A DNA stretch of 61,312 nt from Edaphovirga cremea (GCF_003332275.1 NZ_QOVA01000023.1:1-61312), one strand, 5' to 3'; positions 25,825-36,615 are shown, counted from the stretch's first letter. The notes: generated by a model not told the origin, from the letters alone. Made by a program: numbers and translations.

Positions 25825-28025
25825 CAGATGAATATCGGAAGCTAGATCCGCGTGTACAGAAATGGGTATTTAAACAAGGCTGGAAAGATCTCCGAGAGAT
25901 CCAGAAAAAAGCCATCCTTCCTGTTTTAGCTGGCGATCGCGATGTGCTGATCAGTGCATCAACGGCGGCAGGAAAAACAGAGGCCTTTTTCTTGCCCGCC
26001 TGTTCTGCCATTGCTGATATTCAAAGCAGCTTTGGTATTTTATACATCAGCCCATTAAAAGCGCTAATTAATGACCAATACCGGCGGTTGGAAAGTCTGG
26101 GAGAAGTACTAGAAATGTCGATCACGCCCTGGCACGGCGATGTTGCCCAGAGCAAAAAGATCAGAGCTAAAAAAAATCCTTCCGGCATTTTGTTAATCAC
26201 CCCTGAATCATTGGAAGCATTATTGATCCGCTCTTCCAGTTGGCTGAAGCAGGCTTTTGCTAAGTTATCGTATATCGTTATTGATGAATTTCACGCATTT
26301 ATTGGTGCAGAGCGGGGAATGCAGCTTCTTTCCCTGCTAAACCGACTGGAACATTTACTGGGGAGGCTGGATACCCCAATACCCAGAGTCGCATTGAGTG
26401 CAACTCTGGGGGACTTGGAAAAAATTCCTTTATCTTTAAGACCGAACCAGAATTTCCCCTGTGAAATAGTGACAGATAACCATAACCATTCAACTTTTAG
26501 AGTTCAGGTCAAAGGCTATCTTGAGCCTTTAACAAATACTGCTGATAAATATCCGCCCTCATCAGAAGAGCAGATATGCCACGACCTTTTCAGATTGTGT
26601 CGCGGTGATTCACATCTCATCTTTGCCAACAGCCGCAAACGAACAGAAAGCATCGCGGCATCACTCAGCGACTTAAGCGAAGCAAACATCGTTCCAAACG
26701 AGTTTTTCCCTCACCATGGATCGCTATCAAAAGAACTACGTGAAACGCTTGAGTTCCGTCTCCAGAAAGGGGATTTGCCCACCACTGCCATTTGTACCAT
26801 GACACTGGAACTGGGAATTGATATAGGTAAAGTTAATTCCGTAATTCAGGTGACTGTCCCCCACTCCGTATCCAGTCTTCGTCAGCGGATGGGGCGTTCA
26901 GGAAGACGTGGCTCGCCCGCCATTCTAAGGATGTTAATTACTGAGAATGAACTGATTCCCTCTTCTGGGCTTGTTGATCAATTACGTTTACAACTAGTCC
27001 AATCGTTGGCGATGATACGTTTGCTTGTCGCCAATAAATGGTTTGAACCCGCAGATACCTGTCAGCCGCACTATTCCACTTTGCTTCATCAGATACTCGC
27101 TATAACAGCACAATGGGGCGGAGTGCGTGCAGAGCAACTCTATTCACAATTGTGCCAAAGTGGCCCATTTCAGCAGGTTACAAGTACTCACTTCAGAATG
27201 CTGCTACAGCATATGGGAGCGCTTCAGTTTTTAACACAACTGTCCAGTGGAGAACTGGTGCTAGGTATCGAAGGTGAACAGTTAGTCAATAAGTATACTT
27301 TTTATGCTGTATTCAATACTCCAGAAGAATTTCGTATTGTGGCAGGCAGTAAAACGCTCGGTTCTATACCAGTGGATTCACCAATAATACCTGAACAGCA
27401 TATTATTTTTGCTGGTCGCCGTTGGAAAGTGACTGAGATTGATTGTGATAAAAAAATTATTTTCGTTACTGCGACAAAGGGAGGGCAGCCCCCCTCTTTT
27501 GGCGGTGAGGGCATGTCTGTCCATGATGTCGTCAGGCAGGAAATGTATAAAATCTATTGTGAAGGTGATTATCGAATTGTAATGGGTGAGCATAAAGTCG
27601 ATTTTATTGATTCAACAGCAAGAGGATTGTTTGGTGAAGGGCATCATTATTTTCAGGCCAGTAATCTTAGGTCTGAAAGTTTTATTCAGCATGGACAGCG
27701 TACATATATTCTTCCCTGGATGGGAGACAAAACGGTTAACACTCTCTCGGCATTATTGCTCCAAAGCGGTTTTAAAACCGGCTCTTACGCGGGGATCATA
27801 GAAGTTGAAAAAGCAACAGTAGCTGACGTGAAACAATCGCTAGTCAAAGCACTTCAGAGAGGGTTACCGTCTGAGTCTGAACTGGCACACGGTGTTCCTG
27901 AAAAGCACCTTGAGAAATATGATGAGTATTTACCGGATGATTTACTTACTCAGGGTTATGGGCAAAGGGCCTTTGATATTGGTTGCGTTAGTCGTTGGTT
28001 GCACAAGGAGTTCTGCAAAAACTGA
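25821..28025 (+). CDS. Lhr/BrxHI-like superfamily 2 DEAD/DEAH helicase
   Basis: A 734-residue helicase with a complete core: Q motif around residue 28, Walker A STAAGKT (47-53), motif II DEFH (155-158), motif III SAT (193-195), HHGSLSKELRETLE in the second RecA domain, and motif VI RMGRSGRRG (356-364). The C-terminal half (about 400-734) resembles the Lhr-type winged-helix region; I see no zinc cysteine cluster of the DUF1998 type. Closest functional relatives by context are BrxHI helicases. It overlaps the ATPase gene by four bases and ends 234 bases before tRNA-Thr. Confidence 0.87.
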   Translation: MTDEYRKLDPRVQKWVFKQGWKDLREIQKKAILPVLAGDRDVLISASTAAGKTEAFFLPACSAIADIQSSFGILYISPLKALINDQYRRLESLGEVLEMSITPWHGDVAQSKKIRAKKNPSGILLITPESLEALLIRSSSWLKQAFAKLSYIVIDEFHAFIGAERGMQLLSLLNRLEHLLGRLDTPIPRVALSATLGDLEKIPLSLRPNQNFPCEIVTDNHNHSTFRVQVKGYLEPLTNTADKYPPSSEEQICHDLFRLCRGDSHLIFANSRKRTESIAASLSDLSEANIVPNEFFPHHGSLSKELRETLEFRLQKGDLPTTAICTMTLELGIDIGKVNSVIQVTVPHSVSSLRQRMGRSGRRGSPAILRMLITENELIPSSGLVDQLRLQLVQSLAMIRLLVANKWFEPADTCQPHYSTLLHQILAITAQWGGVRAEQLYSQLCQSGPFQQVTSTHFRMLLQHMGALQFLTQLSSGELVLGIEGEQLVNKYTFYAVFNTPEEFRIVAGSKTLGSIPVDSPIIPEQHIIFAGRRWKVTEIDCDKKIIFVTATKGGQPPSFGGEGMSVHDVVRQEMYKIYCEGDYRIVMGEHKVDFIDSTARGLFGEGHHYFQASNLRSESFIQHGQRTYILPWMGDKTVNTLSALLLQSGFKTGSYAGIIEVEKATVADVKQSLVKALQRGLPSESELAHGVPEKHLEKYDEYLPDDLLTQGYGQRAFDIGCVSRWLHKEFCKN

Positions 28026-28110
28026 TTATCTATAGCGTAGACTGTCACCGATCGATAGTGATTCGTGACCAATCATTGCACGGGTAAGATCCGTCATTCT
28101 CTATTTCAAA

Positions 28111-28148
28111 GTACCCACCACCAAATTAAGGTACCCGGTTTTGTACCC
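28111..28148. promoter_or_regulatory. Three GTACCC motifs at the island/tRNA junction
   Basis: GTACCC occurs at 28111-28116, 28131-28136 and 28143-28148 in the 234-base gap between the helicase gene and tRNA-Thr. From memory, clustered GGTACC-like motifs occur between tRNA attachment sites and tyrosine-recombinase genes of integrative elements. On the minus strand a 23-codon frame follows them at about 28037-28108 but is too short to be an integrase. This looks like a leftover recombinase control region. Confidence 0.35.
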
Positions 28149-28259
28149 GCTTCAACTGTTGTCTGCGGGGGATTTGTATGGACTGTGGCAGAAAAATGAG
28201 AGATGGAAAGCTATAATCTATTGATAATATTATAATTTATTGATGAGCGAGTGAAATGA

Positions 28260-28335
28260 TGGTGCCGATAATAGGAGTCGAACCTACGACCTTCGCATTA
28301 CGAATGCGCTGCTCTACCAACTGAGCTATATCGGC
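28260..28335 (-). tRNA. thrW: tRNA-Thr (anticodon CGT)
   Basis: A 76-base tRNA including encoded CCA, nearly identical by eye to E. coli thrW: acceptor GCCGATA with TATCGGC, anticodon loop TTCGTAA, T-loop GGTTCGACTCC. It lies just beyond proA, as in E. coli, where thrW is a well-known integration site. Its 3' end faces the TerB/ATPase/helicase operon. Confidence 0.95.
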
Positions 28336-28446
28336 TTTGAGACGTGTGCGTGCTACTACGGTGTGACAAATTATTGAAAAATACCGGGCAAGTCAAGAGG
28401 CTGACGCGCGTATGCTGCTTTTATCATCACCTTATCAATACTAAGG

Positions 28447-28481
28447 TTTCCCCACTGCCAGAGTGTCAGGCAGCGGGGAAA
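28447..28481 (-). terminator. Terminator-like hairpin after proBA
   Basis: TTTCCCC plus CTGCC pairs with GGCAG plus GGGGAAA around an A/C mismatch and a 9-base loop, 20 bases beyond the proA stop. A short T-rich tail follows on the minus strand. Confidence 0.6.
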
Positions 28482-28500
28482 TATCAGGGGCGTTCTGGCG

Positions 28501-29754
28501 TTACGGGCGCACCAGATCGTCGCCGTATCCGATCCACTTGTAGGTGGTCAGGGCGTCGAGTCCCATCGGGCCGCGGGCGTGAAGTTTTTGCGTGCTGACC
28601 GCCACTTCCGCGCCTAAACCAAACTGGCCGCCATCGGTGAAACGGGTGCTGGCATTCACATACACCGCCGAGGAATCCACTTCGCGCACGAAGCGTTCGG
28701 CATTGCTCAGTGAACGGGTCAGGATCGCGTCGGAATGTGCGGTGCCGTAAGTGCGAATATGATCCACTGCACTTTCAAGCCCATCCACCAGCGTGACGTT
28801 GAGATCGTTCGACAGCCATTCATCGCTGTAGTTTTCTTCTTTGACGTCAACCACCTTCGCCGCGCCACTTTCCAGATAAGGCATCGCAGAGGCACTGGCG
28901 TGCAGCGTCACGCCAGCAGTCGCCATTTTGCTACTCAGCGCAGGCAGGAACGTTGCGGCAACGTCTTGATGCACCAGCAAGGTCTCAACGCTGTTACAGG
29001 CACTGGGGCGCTGTACTTTGGCGTTCTCGATAACGGTCAATCCCTTGTCGATATCGACGCTGTCATCAACAAAAATATGACATACACCGATACCCCCGGT
29101 GATCACCGGAATGGTCGACTGTTCGCGGCAAAGCTTGTGCAACGCCGCGCCGCCACGCGGGATCAGCATGTCGACGTAGCGATCGAGACGCAGCAATTCA
29201 TTGACCAGCGCGCGATCCGGATTATCAATCGCCTGCACCGCAGCGGCAGGCAGCCCACAGCGTTCCAGCGCTACTTGAATCACTTTCACCGTAGCTTGAT
29301 TGGTGTGATGTGTCTCTTTACCGCCACGCAAAATCACCGCATTCCCGGTTTTCAGGCACAGGCTGGCGACGTCAATGGTCACATTGGGGCGCGCTTCGTA
29401 AATCACCCCGATAACGCCGAGCGGAACACGCCGACGCTCAAGTTTCAGGCCACTGTCCAGCAGGTTGCCATCAATCACATGGCCGACGGGATCGTGCAAC
29501 TTGCACACCTGACGCACGTCGTTGGCAATAGCGGCCAAACGTGCGGGCGTCAGCAGCAATCGATCAAGCAGCGCTTCGCTCATTCCGGCTTCACGCGCTG
29601 CGGTCACATCCAGCTCATTGGCCCGCAGAATAGTGTCACTTTCGGCTTCAATCAGGTCAGCGATAACCGCCAGCGCCTGATTCTTCTTCGCCGTACTCAG
29701 TACGGCTAACTGGTAGGAGGCCTGCTTGGCGGCCTTGCCCATCTGTTCCAGCAT
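28501..29754 (-). CDS. proA: Gamma-glutamyl phosphate reductase
   Basis: A 417-residue cytosolic enzyme, second step of proline synthesis: reduces glutamyl-5-phosphate with NADPH. It has the aldehyde-dehydrogenase-type fold with the catalytic Cys in [15 protein letters not shown] and the C-terminal TYKWIGYGD signature. Length equals E. coli ProA. It starts nine bases after proB, so the pair forms the usual proBA operon. A long antisense frame (28735-29709) is a codon-bias shadow. Confidence 0.97.
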   Translation of the reverse strand: MLEQMGKAAKQASYQLAVLSTAKKNQALAVIADLIEAESDTILRANELDVTAAREAGMSEALLDRLLLTPARLAAIANDVRQVCKLHDPVGHVIDGNLLDSGLKLERRRVPLGVIGVIYEARPNVTIDVASLCLKTGNAVILRGGKETHHTNQATVKVIQVALERCGLPAAAVQAIDNPDRALVNELLRLDRYVDMLIPRGGAALHKLCREQSTIPVITGGIGVCHIFVDDSVDIDKGLTVIENAKVQRPSACNSVETLLVHQDVAATFLPALSSKMATAGVTLHASASAMPYLESGAAKVVDVKEENYSDEWLSNDLNVTLVDGLESAVDHIRTYGTAHSDAILTRSLSNAERFVREVDSSAVYVNASTRFTDGGQFGLGAEVAVSTQKLHARGPMGLDALTTYKWIGYGDDLVRP

Positions 29755-29763
29755 GGGATCTCC

Positions 29764-30867
29764 TTAACTGACAATCATATCGTCGCGGTGAACGGCCACC
29801 GGACCGTATTCGTAACCCAGAATATCGCTGATCTGCTGGGAGTGATGCCCGGCAATCAGGCGCATGGCATCGCTGTTGTAGCGCGTCACACCGTGCGCCA
29901 GATCGCGCCCCAGCACATTGCGGATGCGGATAACCTCTCCCCTGGAGAAATCACCGCGCACTTCACGGATCCCTTTCGGTAGCAGCGAACTGCCGCGCTC
30001 CAGTATGGCGGAGACGGCACCATCATCGACCGTGATTTCTCCCGCAGGAGGAGCACCAAAAATCCAGCGTTTGCGGTTTTCCAGCGGTGTCTCCAACGCC
30101 CGGAAACGCGTCCCGACTGAAACACCGGCAATCACGTCACCGATCACACCCTGCTTACTGCCTGCGGCGATAATTACGTCGACACCAGCACGACAGGCGA
30201 CGTCTGCCGCTTGCAGTTTGGTGGCCATGCCGCCGGTACCAAGGCCAGAAACGCTGTCACCGGCAATACCGCGCAGCGCGTCATCAATACCGGAGACTTC
30301 ACGGATCAACTCGGCATCCGGGTTTTTACGTGGATCGGCGGTGTATAAGCCAGCCTGATCGGTCAACAGCAGCAATTTATCGGCACCGGCGAGGATCGCG
30401 GCCAGCGCAGACAAATTGTCGTTATCACCGACTTTGATTTCAGCCGTCGCCACTGCATCGTTTTCGTTGATAACCGGAACGATGTGGTTGTCCAGCAGTG
30501 CGCGCATGGTGTCACGAGCATTCAGGAAACGCTCGCGATCTTCAAGATCGGCGCGGGTCAACAGCATCTGCCCGACGTGTATGCCGTAAATTGAAAAGAG
30601 CTGTTCCCACAGTTGAATCAGCCGACTCTGCCCCACCGCCGCCAACAGTTGCTTGGATGCAATAGTGGCGGGTAATTCGGGGTAACCAAGATGTTCGCGC
30701 CCGGCAGCAATTGCCCCAGACGTAACAATAACAATACGATGCCCGGCTGCATGTTGCTGGGCGCATTGACGCACCAGTTCAACAATGTGAGCCCGGTTGA
30801 GGCGGCGTGAACCGCCGGTGAGCACGCTGGTGCCCAGTTTTACAACCAATGTCTGGCTGCCGCTCAT
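29764..30867 (-). CDS. proB: Glutamate 5-kinase
   Basis: A 367-residue enzyme that phosphorylates glutamate, the proline-inhibited first step of proline synthesis. An N-terminal amino-acid kinase domain ([12 protein letters not shown] at 8-19, later [13 protein letters not shown]) is followed by a C-terminal PUA domain (about 275-355). Length equals the E. coli enzyme. E. coli has phoE between crl and proB; here the 141-base gap holds only a hairpin. Confidence 0.97.
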   Translation of the reverse strand: MSGSQTLVVKLGTSVLTGGSRRLNRAHIVELVRQCAQQHAAGHRIVIVTSGAIAAGREHLGYPELPATIASKQLLAAVGQSRLIQLWEQLFSIYGIHVGQMLLTRADLEDRERFLNARDTMRALLDNHIVPVINENDAVATAEIKVGDNDNLSALAAILAGADKLLLLTDQAGLYTADPRKNPDAELIREVSGIDDALRGIAGDSVSGLGTGGMATKLQAADVACRAGVDVIIAAGSKQGVIGDVIAGVSVGTRFRALETPLENRKRWIFGAPPAGEITVDDGAVSAILERGSSLLPKGIREVRGDFSRGEVIRIRNVLGRDLAHGVTRYNSDAMRLIAGHHSQQISDILGYEYGPVAVHRDDMIVS

Positions 30868-30943
30868 AATTTGTCTGCCGTTGGAGTCGAAAAAGAAGGT
30901 TGCTAAGGTCTAGTGTTGTAAAGGTCTTTGTAACAGGAGAGAA

Positions 30944-30967
30944 GCGTTATGCCAACAGGCATAACGC
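30944..30967. other. Perfect hairpin between crl and proB
   Basis: GCGTTATGCC and GGCATAACGC form a perfect 10-bp stem around AACA. It lies between the end of crl and the start of proB (same strand), where E. coli carries phoE. Without a T run it may be a weak terminator for crl or a processing stem. Confidence 0.45.
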
Positions 30968-31008
30968 GAAAAAGCATCAATAGTAGGAATTTAACAGAAC
31001 GAAATCTG

Positions 31009-31410
31009 TCAGGCAGGTGTTTTTATCGGTTCGCCAGAGAAATCATCGGCGGGTTCAAGCCCCAACTCCATTTCGACCAGAAGCGCTTTCAGGCGATGGT
31101 GAAAGACACTCAGCGTCGTTTCCAATTTATCCTGAACTTCCGCATCCTTGATCTTTTGCTGCTTCCAACTGCCATCTTTGTCAAATAGACCATAATGATA
31201 AACATAAGTGAAGCGTTTGGGTTCAGCTTGCAGCTCCAGCCACCAGCCCCAGAACTCACGCTTTTCCGGAGCAGGCTTCACATTGGTACACACAGCTAAA
31301 CAATCAAAGAAAAACTGGTCGTTCTGGCACTGCCCTTCGCGCAGGTAGGGTCCCAAAGCGTTGAAGCGTTTCATTAGTCGGCTTTTAGGGTGTCCACTCG
31401 GTAATGTCAT
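31009..31410 (-). CDS. crl: Sigma factor-binding protein Crl
   Basis: A 133-residue protein that binds sigma S and favours its RNA polymerase holoenzyme in stationary phase. The start at 31410 is supported by AAGGAGG six bases upstream and by the [12 protein letters not shown] start seen in family members; the longer frame is rejected. The conserved GWWLELQ core is present. Encoded between frsA and proB as in E. coli. Confidence 0.95.
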   Translation of the reverse strand: MTLPSGHPKSRLMKRFNALGPYLREGQCQNDQFFFDCLAVCTNVKPAPEKREFWGWWLELQAEPKRFTYVYHYGLFDKDGSWKQQKIKDAEVQDKLETTLSVFHHRLKALLVEMELGLEPADDFSGEPIKTPA

Positions 31411-31471
31411 ATTCAACCTCCTTATGTTGGCGATCCTTTTTAGCAAACCAATAAATATTAGCAACCTTTAA

Positions 31472-32722
31472 TCAGTCAATTTTTGCTTTTAACCACTGAC
31501 AGACCTCTTCCAGCGCGTGATGGAAGCTTTCATACTGCGGTTGAGTGGGAATATGCAGCAGTTTGCCTTCGCACGAAGACGAGACAATAAGTTTCGACTC
31601 TTCTTTCGGGCTGAACGGATCTTTGTCCCAATACCCTGACAATATCGGCGTTGGGCAGCGACGGCCAAGCAACCCCTGTGTTTTCAACGAATAGCGGTTC
31701 ATCTCAACTCTCAGTGCAGCATCCGTGGCCGTTGCCATACCAATCCGACTGGCCAGCACATCCATATACATATCCGGCACGCCTGATTGACGACGGCTAT
31801 CGCACATCAGGCTATGTACCACCGGGCCGAAACAGGCGATAGCGCGGATGCGTTTCGATTCCAGATAGCCGAGGCGTACCGCCACGTTGGCGCCAAAACG
31901 GAAACCAAATACGCCAACGCGCAGATGATCCACCCACGCAATGTTCGGTAACTGCATCAATACTTGTTGGTGCAGGAAACTGGTGTCTTGCGTCAGTTTC
32001 CAGCGCGATGAGAAACCAATCGACGGCATATCGATCGTGAGCATCGCGATACCCAGCGGTGCCAGATAATCGCGGAACAGGCGATAGTGATCGCTCTGGA
32101 GCATATCCAGGCCGCCACAGATCAAGATGGTTGGAAATGGCGCACCGCTCTTGTTCGGTAGATGCAGGAAACCGGTAATGTCGGATCCGCCAGGGATCTT
32201 GAAATCGATCTCTTTGAGTTCATAAGGCGAATGCTTGGCGGCTTCCTCGAACGCGCGGTTCGCCAGCACTTCAGCCTGCTCGGCCAGATCGTCCCCTTTC
32301 AGGTGCGGATAACCGGCGATACTGTATAAATTGGCCGCTTTCATCCAGTATTCACTGGCCTGATCTTTGTCACTCGCGTCCAACGCTTTTTGCTGCCATT
32401 GCATGGCCTGCTGGGACCATTCATAAATCCAGTTACCGCTACGGTAGCCAACGACGGTATCCAGCAGGTTTGCATCGCTGTGTTCGGCAGTACAAACCGC
32501 AATGCGCGACAACACTTCTTCCATTTCCAACGGATCAACGCCGCGCCAGGTCCACATCAGGCGATTGAGCATCCGGTACCAATGTTCGGTGGTATCACCA
32601 TCCAACGCGGAATGGATACCCGGCGATTTCATTTGATGGTGCGCGCGAACGACCAGCGTCGACGTCTCACGGTGTTTGAATGAGGGTTTGAACAGTGTTT
32701 CACTTAAATTGGCCTGCGACAT
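31472..32722 (-). CDS. frsA: FrsA family alpha/beta hydrolase
   Basis: A 416-residue alpha/beta hydrolase (E. coli FrsA has 414), starting [13 protein letters not shown]; the upstream extension is rejected because it contains the ribosome site. A nucleophile-elbow-like GFRFGAN sits in the middle of the hydrolase domain (about 170-416). FrsA was named for binding unphosphorylated enzyme IIA-Glc and shifting metabolism between respiration and fermentation; the catalytic role is disputed. Downstream of gpt, upstream of crl, as in E. coli. Confidence 0.94.
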   Translation of the reverse strand: MSQANLSETLFKPSFKHRETSTLVVRAHHQMKSPGIHSALDGDTTEHWYRMLNRLMWTWRGVDPLEMEEVLSRIAVCTAEHSDANLLDTVVGYRSGNWIYEWSQQAMQWQQKALDASDKDQASEYWMKAANLYSIAGYPHLKGDDLAEQAEVLANRAFEEAAKHSPYELKEIDFKIPGGSDITGFLHLPNKSGAPFPTILICGGLDMLQSDHYRLFRDYLAPLGIAMLTIDMPSIGFSSRWKLTQDTSFLHQQVLMQLPNIAWVDHLRVGVFGFRFGANVAVRLGYLESKRIRAIACFGPVVHSLMCDSRRQSGVPDMYMDVLASRIGMATATDAALRVEMNRYSLKTQGLLGRRCPTPILSGYWDKDPFSPKEESKLIVSSSCEGKLLHIPTQPQYESFHHALEEVCQWLKAKID

Positions 32723-32876
32723 AGCAACTACAACCTCCATAAACCTACAAAAAGGTGCGAGTGCAGCCTTGCATGGAGCGGAGTGTAGCAAATTTAGACC
32801 CAAGAAATGAAACGCTGGCGCAATAGAATGCTGAAAACACAAAAAGCAGGTGGATATATGGGAAGAGGAATGAAAA

Positions 32877-32897
32877 ACGCCCGGTAATGCCGGGCGT
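32877..32897 (-). terminator. Intrinsic terminator of gpt
   Basis: On the minus strand ACGCCCGG and CCGGGCGT form an 8-bp GC-rich stem with a 5-base loop, followed by TTTTTC, nine bases beyond the gpt stop. Confidence 0.85.
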
Positions 32898-32906
32898 CAG
32901 AACAGG

Positions 32907-33365
32907 TTATCTACCGCCAATAGGTGGAACAAACGTCACTGCCATATCCCACGGCTGCTCAATCCAGGTGTCCTGCGGGATGTCTACCACGTAGTCATCA
33001 ACCAGTGGACGACCGGCTGGTTTGGCGAAAATGGTCACGAAATGCGCCTTCGGATACATTTCACGAATTGCCTTGGCTGTACCGCCGGTATCAACCAGAT
33101 CGTCAATCACGATGAAACCTTCACCATCACCCTCAGCACGCTTGATCACTCTCATCTCGCGCTGATTATCATGGTCGTAGCTGGAAATACAGACGGTATC
33201 GACGTGACGGATGCCCAATTCACGCGCCAACAGAGAAGCAGGAACCAATCCACCGCGGCTTACCGCGATAATGCCAGTCCACTTTTCAGCAGGAAGGAGA
33301 CGGTGCGCCAGCTTGCGGGCCTGCATTTGCAACATATCCCAGGTAACAACGTATTTTTCACTCAT
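32907..33365 (-). CDS. gpt: Xanthine-guanine phosphoribosyltransferase
   Basis: A 152-residue purine-salvage enzyme converting guanine and xanthine (weakly hypoxanthine) with PRPP to the nucleotides. The PRPP-binding loop is [15 protein letters not shown]. The start [11 protein letters not shown] at 33365 gives exactly the E. coli length; the longer frame is rejected. Single-gene unit with its own terminator, divergent from pepD. Confidence 0.96.
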   Translation of the reverse strand: MSEKYVVTWDMLQMQARKLAHRLLPAEKWTGIIAVSRGGLVPASLLARELGIRHVDTVCISSYDHDNQREMRVIKRAEGDGEGFIVIDDLVDTGGTAKAIREMYPKAHFVTIFAKPAGRPLVDDYVVDIPQDTWIEQPWDMAVTFVPPIGGR

Positions 33366-33660
33366 AGCAATCTGATCCCAGCCGGAGAAGCGTCGGCTTA
33401 ACATGTATTCAGGGGAAAAAAGGTTGCGCGAGATTATAGAGAGCTACCGCCATAAAAACCAGCGATTATCTTCACGCGTCAGGTCATTTTCCCCGCGATT
33501 TAACCGTGTCGGACGCGCGCGGGTTATCAGAAAGTGATATTCTTTTTCCATCACGCCATGTTATATGGTGGGTGGTCATTAACCCTAAAACCCGCAGCAT
33601 CTCAACTCTTTCCATGCAAGAGAAAGGCCAATATGAGCATGCTGTCACAGGAGACTCACT

Positions 33661-35121
33661 GTGTCTGAACTGTCTCAATTATCACCACAACCACTGTGGG
33701 ATATTTTTGCCAAAATCTGTTCCATTCCACATCCTTCGTACCATGAAGAAGAGCTGGCAAAGCACATCGTCGACTGGGCGAAAGAGAAAGGTATCCACGT
33801 CGAGCGCGATCAGGTAGGTAACATTCTGCTGCGCAAGCCCGCGACCACAGGCATGGAAAAGCGTAAACCGGTCGTACTGCAGGCGCACCTTGATATGGTG
33901 CCGCAGAAAAATAACGATACGGTGCATGATTTTACCAAAGATCCCATTCAGCCCTACATTGATGGCGAATGGATCAAGGCTCGCGGCACGACGCTGGGTG
34001 CCGACAATGGGATCGGCATGGCGTCTGCGCTGGCTGTTCTCGCTGACGACAGTGTGGAGCATGGCCCGCTGGAAGTGCTGCTCACCATGACCGAAGAAGC
34101 CGGAATGGATGGCGCATTTGGTTTGCAGGCTGGCTGGTTACAGGGCGAAATTCTGATCAACACCGATTCGGAAGAAGAAGGTGAAATCTACATGGGTTGC
34201 GCAGGGGGGATTGATTTCATCACCACGCTGCCACTGCAACGCGAAGCGGTTCCGGCAGGTTATACCACGCTGAAACTGACCGTTAAGGGTCTGAAAGGCG
34301 GCCACTCTGGTGGCGATATCCACCTCGGTCTGGGAAATGCCAACAAGCTTCTGGCGCGCTTCCTGTTTGAACAGGCGCCGGCATTGGATCTGCGCATTCT
34401 GGATCTGAATGGCGGTACGCTGCGCAATGCCATTCCTCGTGAAGCCTTCGCAACCCTCGCCATTGCCGCTGATAAAGTCGATACGCTGAAAGCACTGAGC
34501 CAGGATTATCTGGCCGTGCTGAAAAACGAATTGATTGCCAAAGAAAAGAATCTCAACGTCCTGCTGGAACCACAAGAAAGCCAGGCTCAGGCGTTGAACA
34601 AAGACAGCCAGAACCGTCTGCTGGCGCTGCTGAATGCCACACCGAACGGTGTGATTCGTATGAGCGACGCGGTGAAAGGCGTGGTTGAGACGTCATTGAA
34701 CGTGGGTGTCGTAACAATGAACGACAACGAGGCGCAGATCATCTGCCTGATTCGTTCGCTGATCGACAGCGGAAAAGAGTACGTCGTTGGCATGCTGACC
34801 GCTATCGGCCAGTTGGCAAATGCGCAAACTGCTCCAAAAGGCGGTTACCCAGGCTGGCAGCCCGATGCTGACTCCCCGGTTATGCATCTGGTCCGTGAAA
34901 CCTATCAAAAGCTGTTTAACAAAACGCCGAACATCATGGTGATTCACGCTGGTCTGGAGTGCGGTCTGTTCAAGAAGCCGTATCCAGAAATGGATATGGT
35001 GTCTATCGGGCCAACCATCACGGGTCCACACTCGCCAGATGAGCAAGTTCATATCGAAAGCGTTGGTCAATACTGGAAACTGCTGACGGCACTGCTGAAA
35101 GCGATTCCTGAAAAAGCCTGA
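33661..35121 (+). CDS. pepD: Aminoacyl-histidine dipeptidase PepD
   Basis: A 486-residue M20-family metallopeptidase that splits Xaa-His and other dipeptides in the cytosol. Zinc-site elements are visible: AHLDMVPQ, LGADNGIGM, TEEAGMDGA and HAGLECG. Length matches E. coli PepD (485). The GTG or ATG-like start at 33661 is preceded by AGGAG; an intrinsic terminator follows the gene. Confidence 0.96.
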   Translation: MSELSQLSPQPLWDIFAKICSIPHPSYHEEELAKHIVDWAKEKGIHVERDQVGNILLRKPATTGMEKRKPVVLQAHLDMVPQKNNDTVHDFTKDPIQPYIDGEWIKARGTTLGADNGIGMASALAVLADDSVEHGPLEVLLTMTEEAGMDGAFGLQAGWLQGEILINTDSEEEGEIYMGCAGGIDFITTLPLQREAVPAGYTTLKLTVKGLKGGHSGGDIHLGLGNANKLLARFLFEQAPALDLRILDLNGGTLRNAIPREAFATLAIAADKVDTLKALSQDYLAVLKNELIAKEKNLNVLLEPQESQAQALNKDSQNRLLALLNATPNGVIRMSDAVKGVVETSLNVGVVTMNDNEAQIICLIRSLIDSGKEYVVGMLTAIGQLANAQTAPKGGYPGWQPDADSPVMHLVRETYQKLFNKTPNIMVIHAGLECGLFKKPYPEMDMVSIGPTITGPHSPDEQVHIESVGQYWKLLTALLKAIPEKA

Positions 35122-35157
35122 TGCGCGTTAGCGTTGCAGTCTGGTGAGAAATAAAAT

Positions 35158-35189
35158 GGCGGAGTTTAGTTTTTGCTCCGCCCTTTTTT
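35158..35189 (+). terminator. Intrinsic terminator of pepD
   Basis: GGCGGAG and CTCCGCC form a 7-bp stem with a 10-base loop followed by CTTTTTTG, 37 bases after the pepD stop and before the convergent dinB gene. Confidence 0.88.
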
Positions 35190-35243
35190 GACTCGTACCC
35201 TCCGAGGATGTCTACGACGTCTTTCTCAACGACAGATATCACG

Positions 35244-36302
35244 CTATTCCCAGGTCAGAACCAATTGCCGCTCGATTTGCGGATCCAGCAAGGTGACGTG
35301 CAACCCCACCAACCGGACGCCACGCCCTGCCCGCCGCTGTTCCCACGCCTGCTTCGCCACAACCAGCAGATCCGCCTTATTCAGCACCGGCCAGACATGT
35401 TCCTGCGTCGTGAGCTGGAAATCATGAAACTTCAGCTTCACACCCTGTCGCGCAATGTGCAGATCGGGCTTCACCCGTCTCAGGCGCATTTCCAACTCTT
35501 CATACAGGGAATCAATCAGCGCTTCACAACTTGACCAATCGTGAATATCTTCAGCCAGCGTGCGCTCAACCCCAACCGATTTACGCAAGCGCTCAGATGA
35601 TATTTCCCGCTCGTCAATCCCCTGACAGCGTTCCCACAATATCCGGCCAAACTTGCCAAACTTTTTCAGCAACAGCGCCAAATCGTATTTCTGTACATCG
35701 GCGCAGGTCAGTAATCCCACCTCTTCCAGTCGCCTGGCCGTTACTTTCCCCACGCCAGGGATCTTGCGTAACGGCAAGGTGCGAATGAAATCGGCCACCT
35801 TATCCGGCGGAATCACGTACTGACCGTTGGGTTTGTTCAAGTCGGAGGCTATTTTGGCAAGAAATTTGATCGGGGCAATGCCCGCTGACGCAGTGAGGTT
35901 GAGCTCATCCCAAATGGCCTGGCGGATCTCTTGCGCAATCAGCGTCGCTGAACCGCTACATTGGGTGGTTTCGGACACATCGAGAAAAGCCTCGTCCAAA
36001 GACAGCGGCTCAATCAGATCGGTATAACGGGAGAAGATTTGGCGGATATGCAGTGAGGCTTCTTTATATGCCTCCATCCGTCCGGGGATCACTTTCAGGT
36101 GCGGGCAGAGTTTCAAGGCCATGCCGGTTGGCATTGCGCTATGGACGCCATATTTACGCGCCGGATAGTTTGCTGTGCTGATCACCCCACGTCGATCGCG
36201 GCTGCCGCCGATGGCGATAGGAATATCGCGCAGGCTTGGATCGTCGCGCATTTCTACCGCTGCGAAGAAGCAATCCATATCAACGTGAATGATTTTACGC
36301 AT
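35244..36302 (-). CDS. dinB: DNA polymerase IV
   Basis: A 352-residue Y-family translesion polymerase. Start [13 protein letters not shown] at 36302, as in E. coli (351). The palm carries the catalytic acids in [10 protein letters not shown] and SLDEAFLDV; the C-terminal end LVLTWE is a plausible beta-clamp contact (LVLGL in E. coli). A LexA box lies 18 bases upstream, so SOS control is expected. Confidence 0.97.
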   Translation of the reverse strand: MRKIIHVDMDCFFAAVEMRDDPSLRDIPIAIGGSRDRRGVISTANYPARKYGVHSAMPTGMALKLCPHLKVIPGRMEAYKEASLHIRQIFSRYTDLIEPLSLDEAFLDVSETTQCSGSATLIAQEIRQAIWDELNLTASAGIAPIKFLAKIASDLNKPNGQYVIPPDKVADFIRTLPLRKIPGVGKVTARRLEEVGLLTCADVQKYDLALLLKKFGKFGRILWERCQGIDEREISSERLRKSVGVERTLAEDIHDWSSCEALIDSLYEELEMRLRRVKPDLHIARQGVKLKFHDFQLTTQEHVWPVLNKADLLVVAKQAWEQRRAGRGVRLVGLHVTLLDPQIERQLVLTWE

Positions 36303-36319
36303 AGTCCCTCTCTCCATTA

Positions 36320-36335
36320 CTGTATAAGTATACAG
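36320..36335. promoter_or_regulatory. LexA (SOS) box of dinB
   Basis: CTGTATAAGTATACAG fits the LexA consensus CTGT-N8-ACAG exactly, inside the larger palindrome TACTGTATAAGTATACAGT, directly upstream of the dinB start. Confidence 0.93.
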
Positions 36336-36615
36336 TTGGCAATATGAATGCTCAAGTCGAAGAAGATCGGGTTGGGGGTGCTGATTACGTCATGAACGGT
36401 AAATTAATGATCTTTTTGTTCTGTTTTGCGTAATTCATCGTGAATAATGTTTTTAGTACCATTGATAATTATCAAATCACGATTAATATGGACTTCTCCG
36501 AAAGGAAAAATAAGAACCTACCTATATCCATGCGGGAAAGGTTCAAAACAGTGGCATGCTGAACGGGGTTTTCATCCCATAAGGCAAATAAAAATATTAA
36601 TACGCAGGAATAATA

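Noticed and set aside
28735..29709. A 324-codon open frame antisense to proA
   Set aside because: proA is unmistakable on the other strand; the frame is a by-product of its codon bias.
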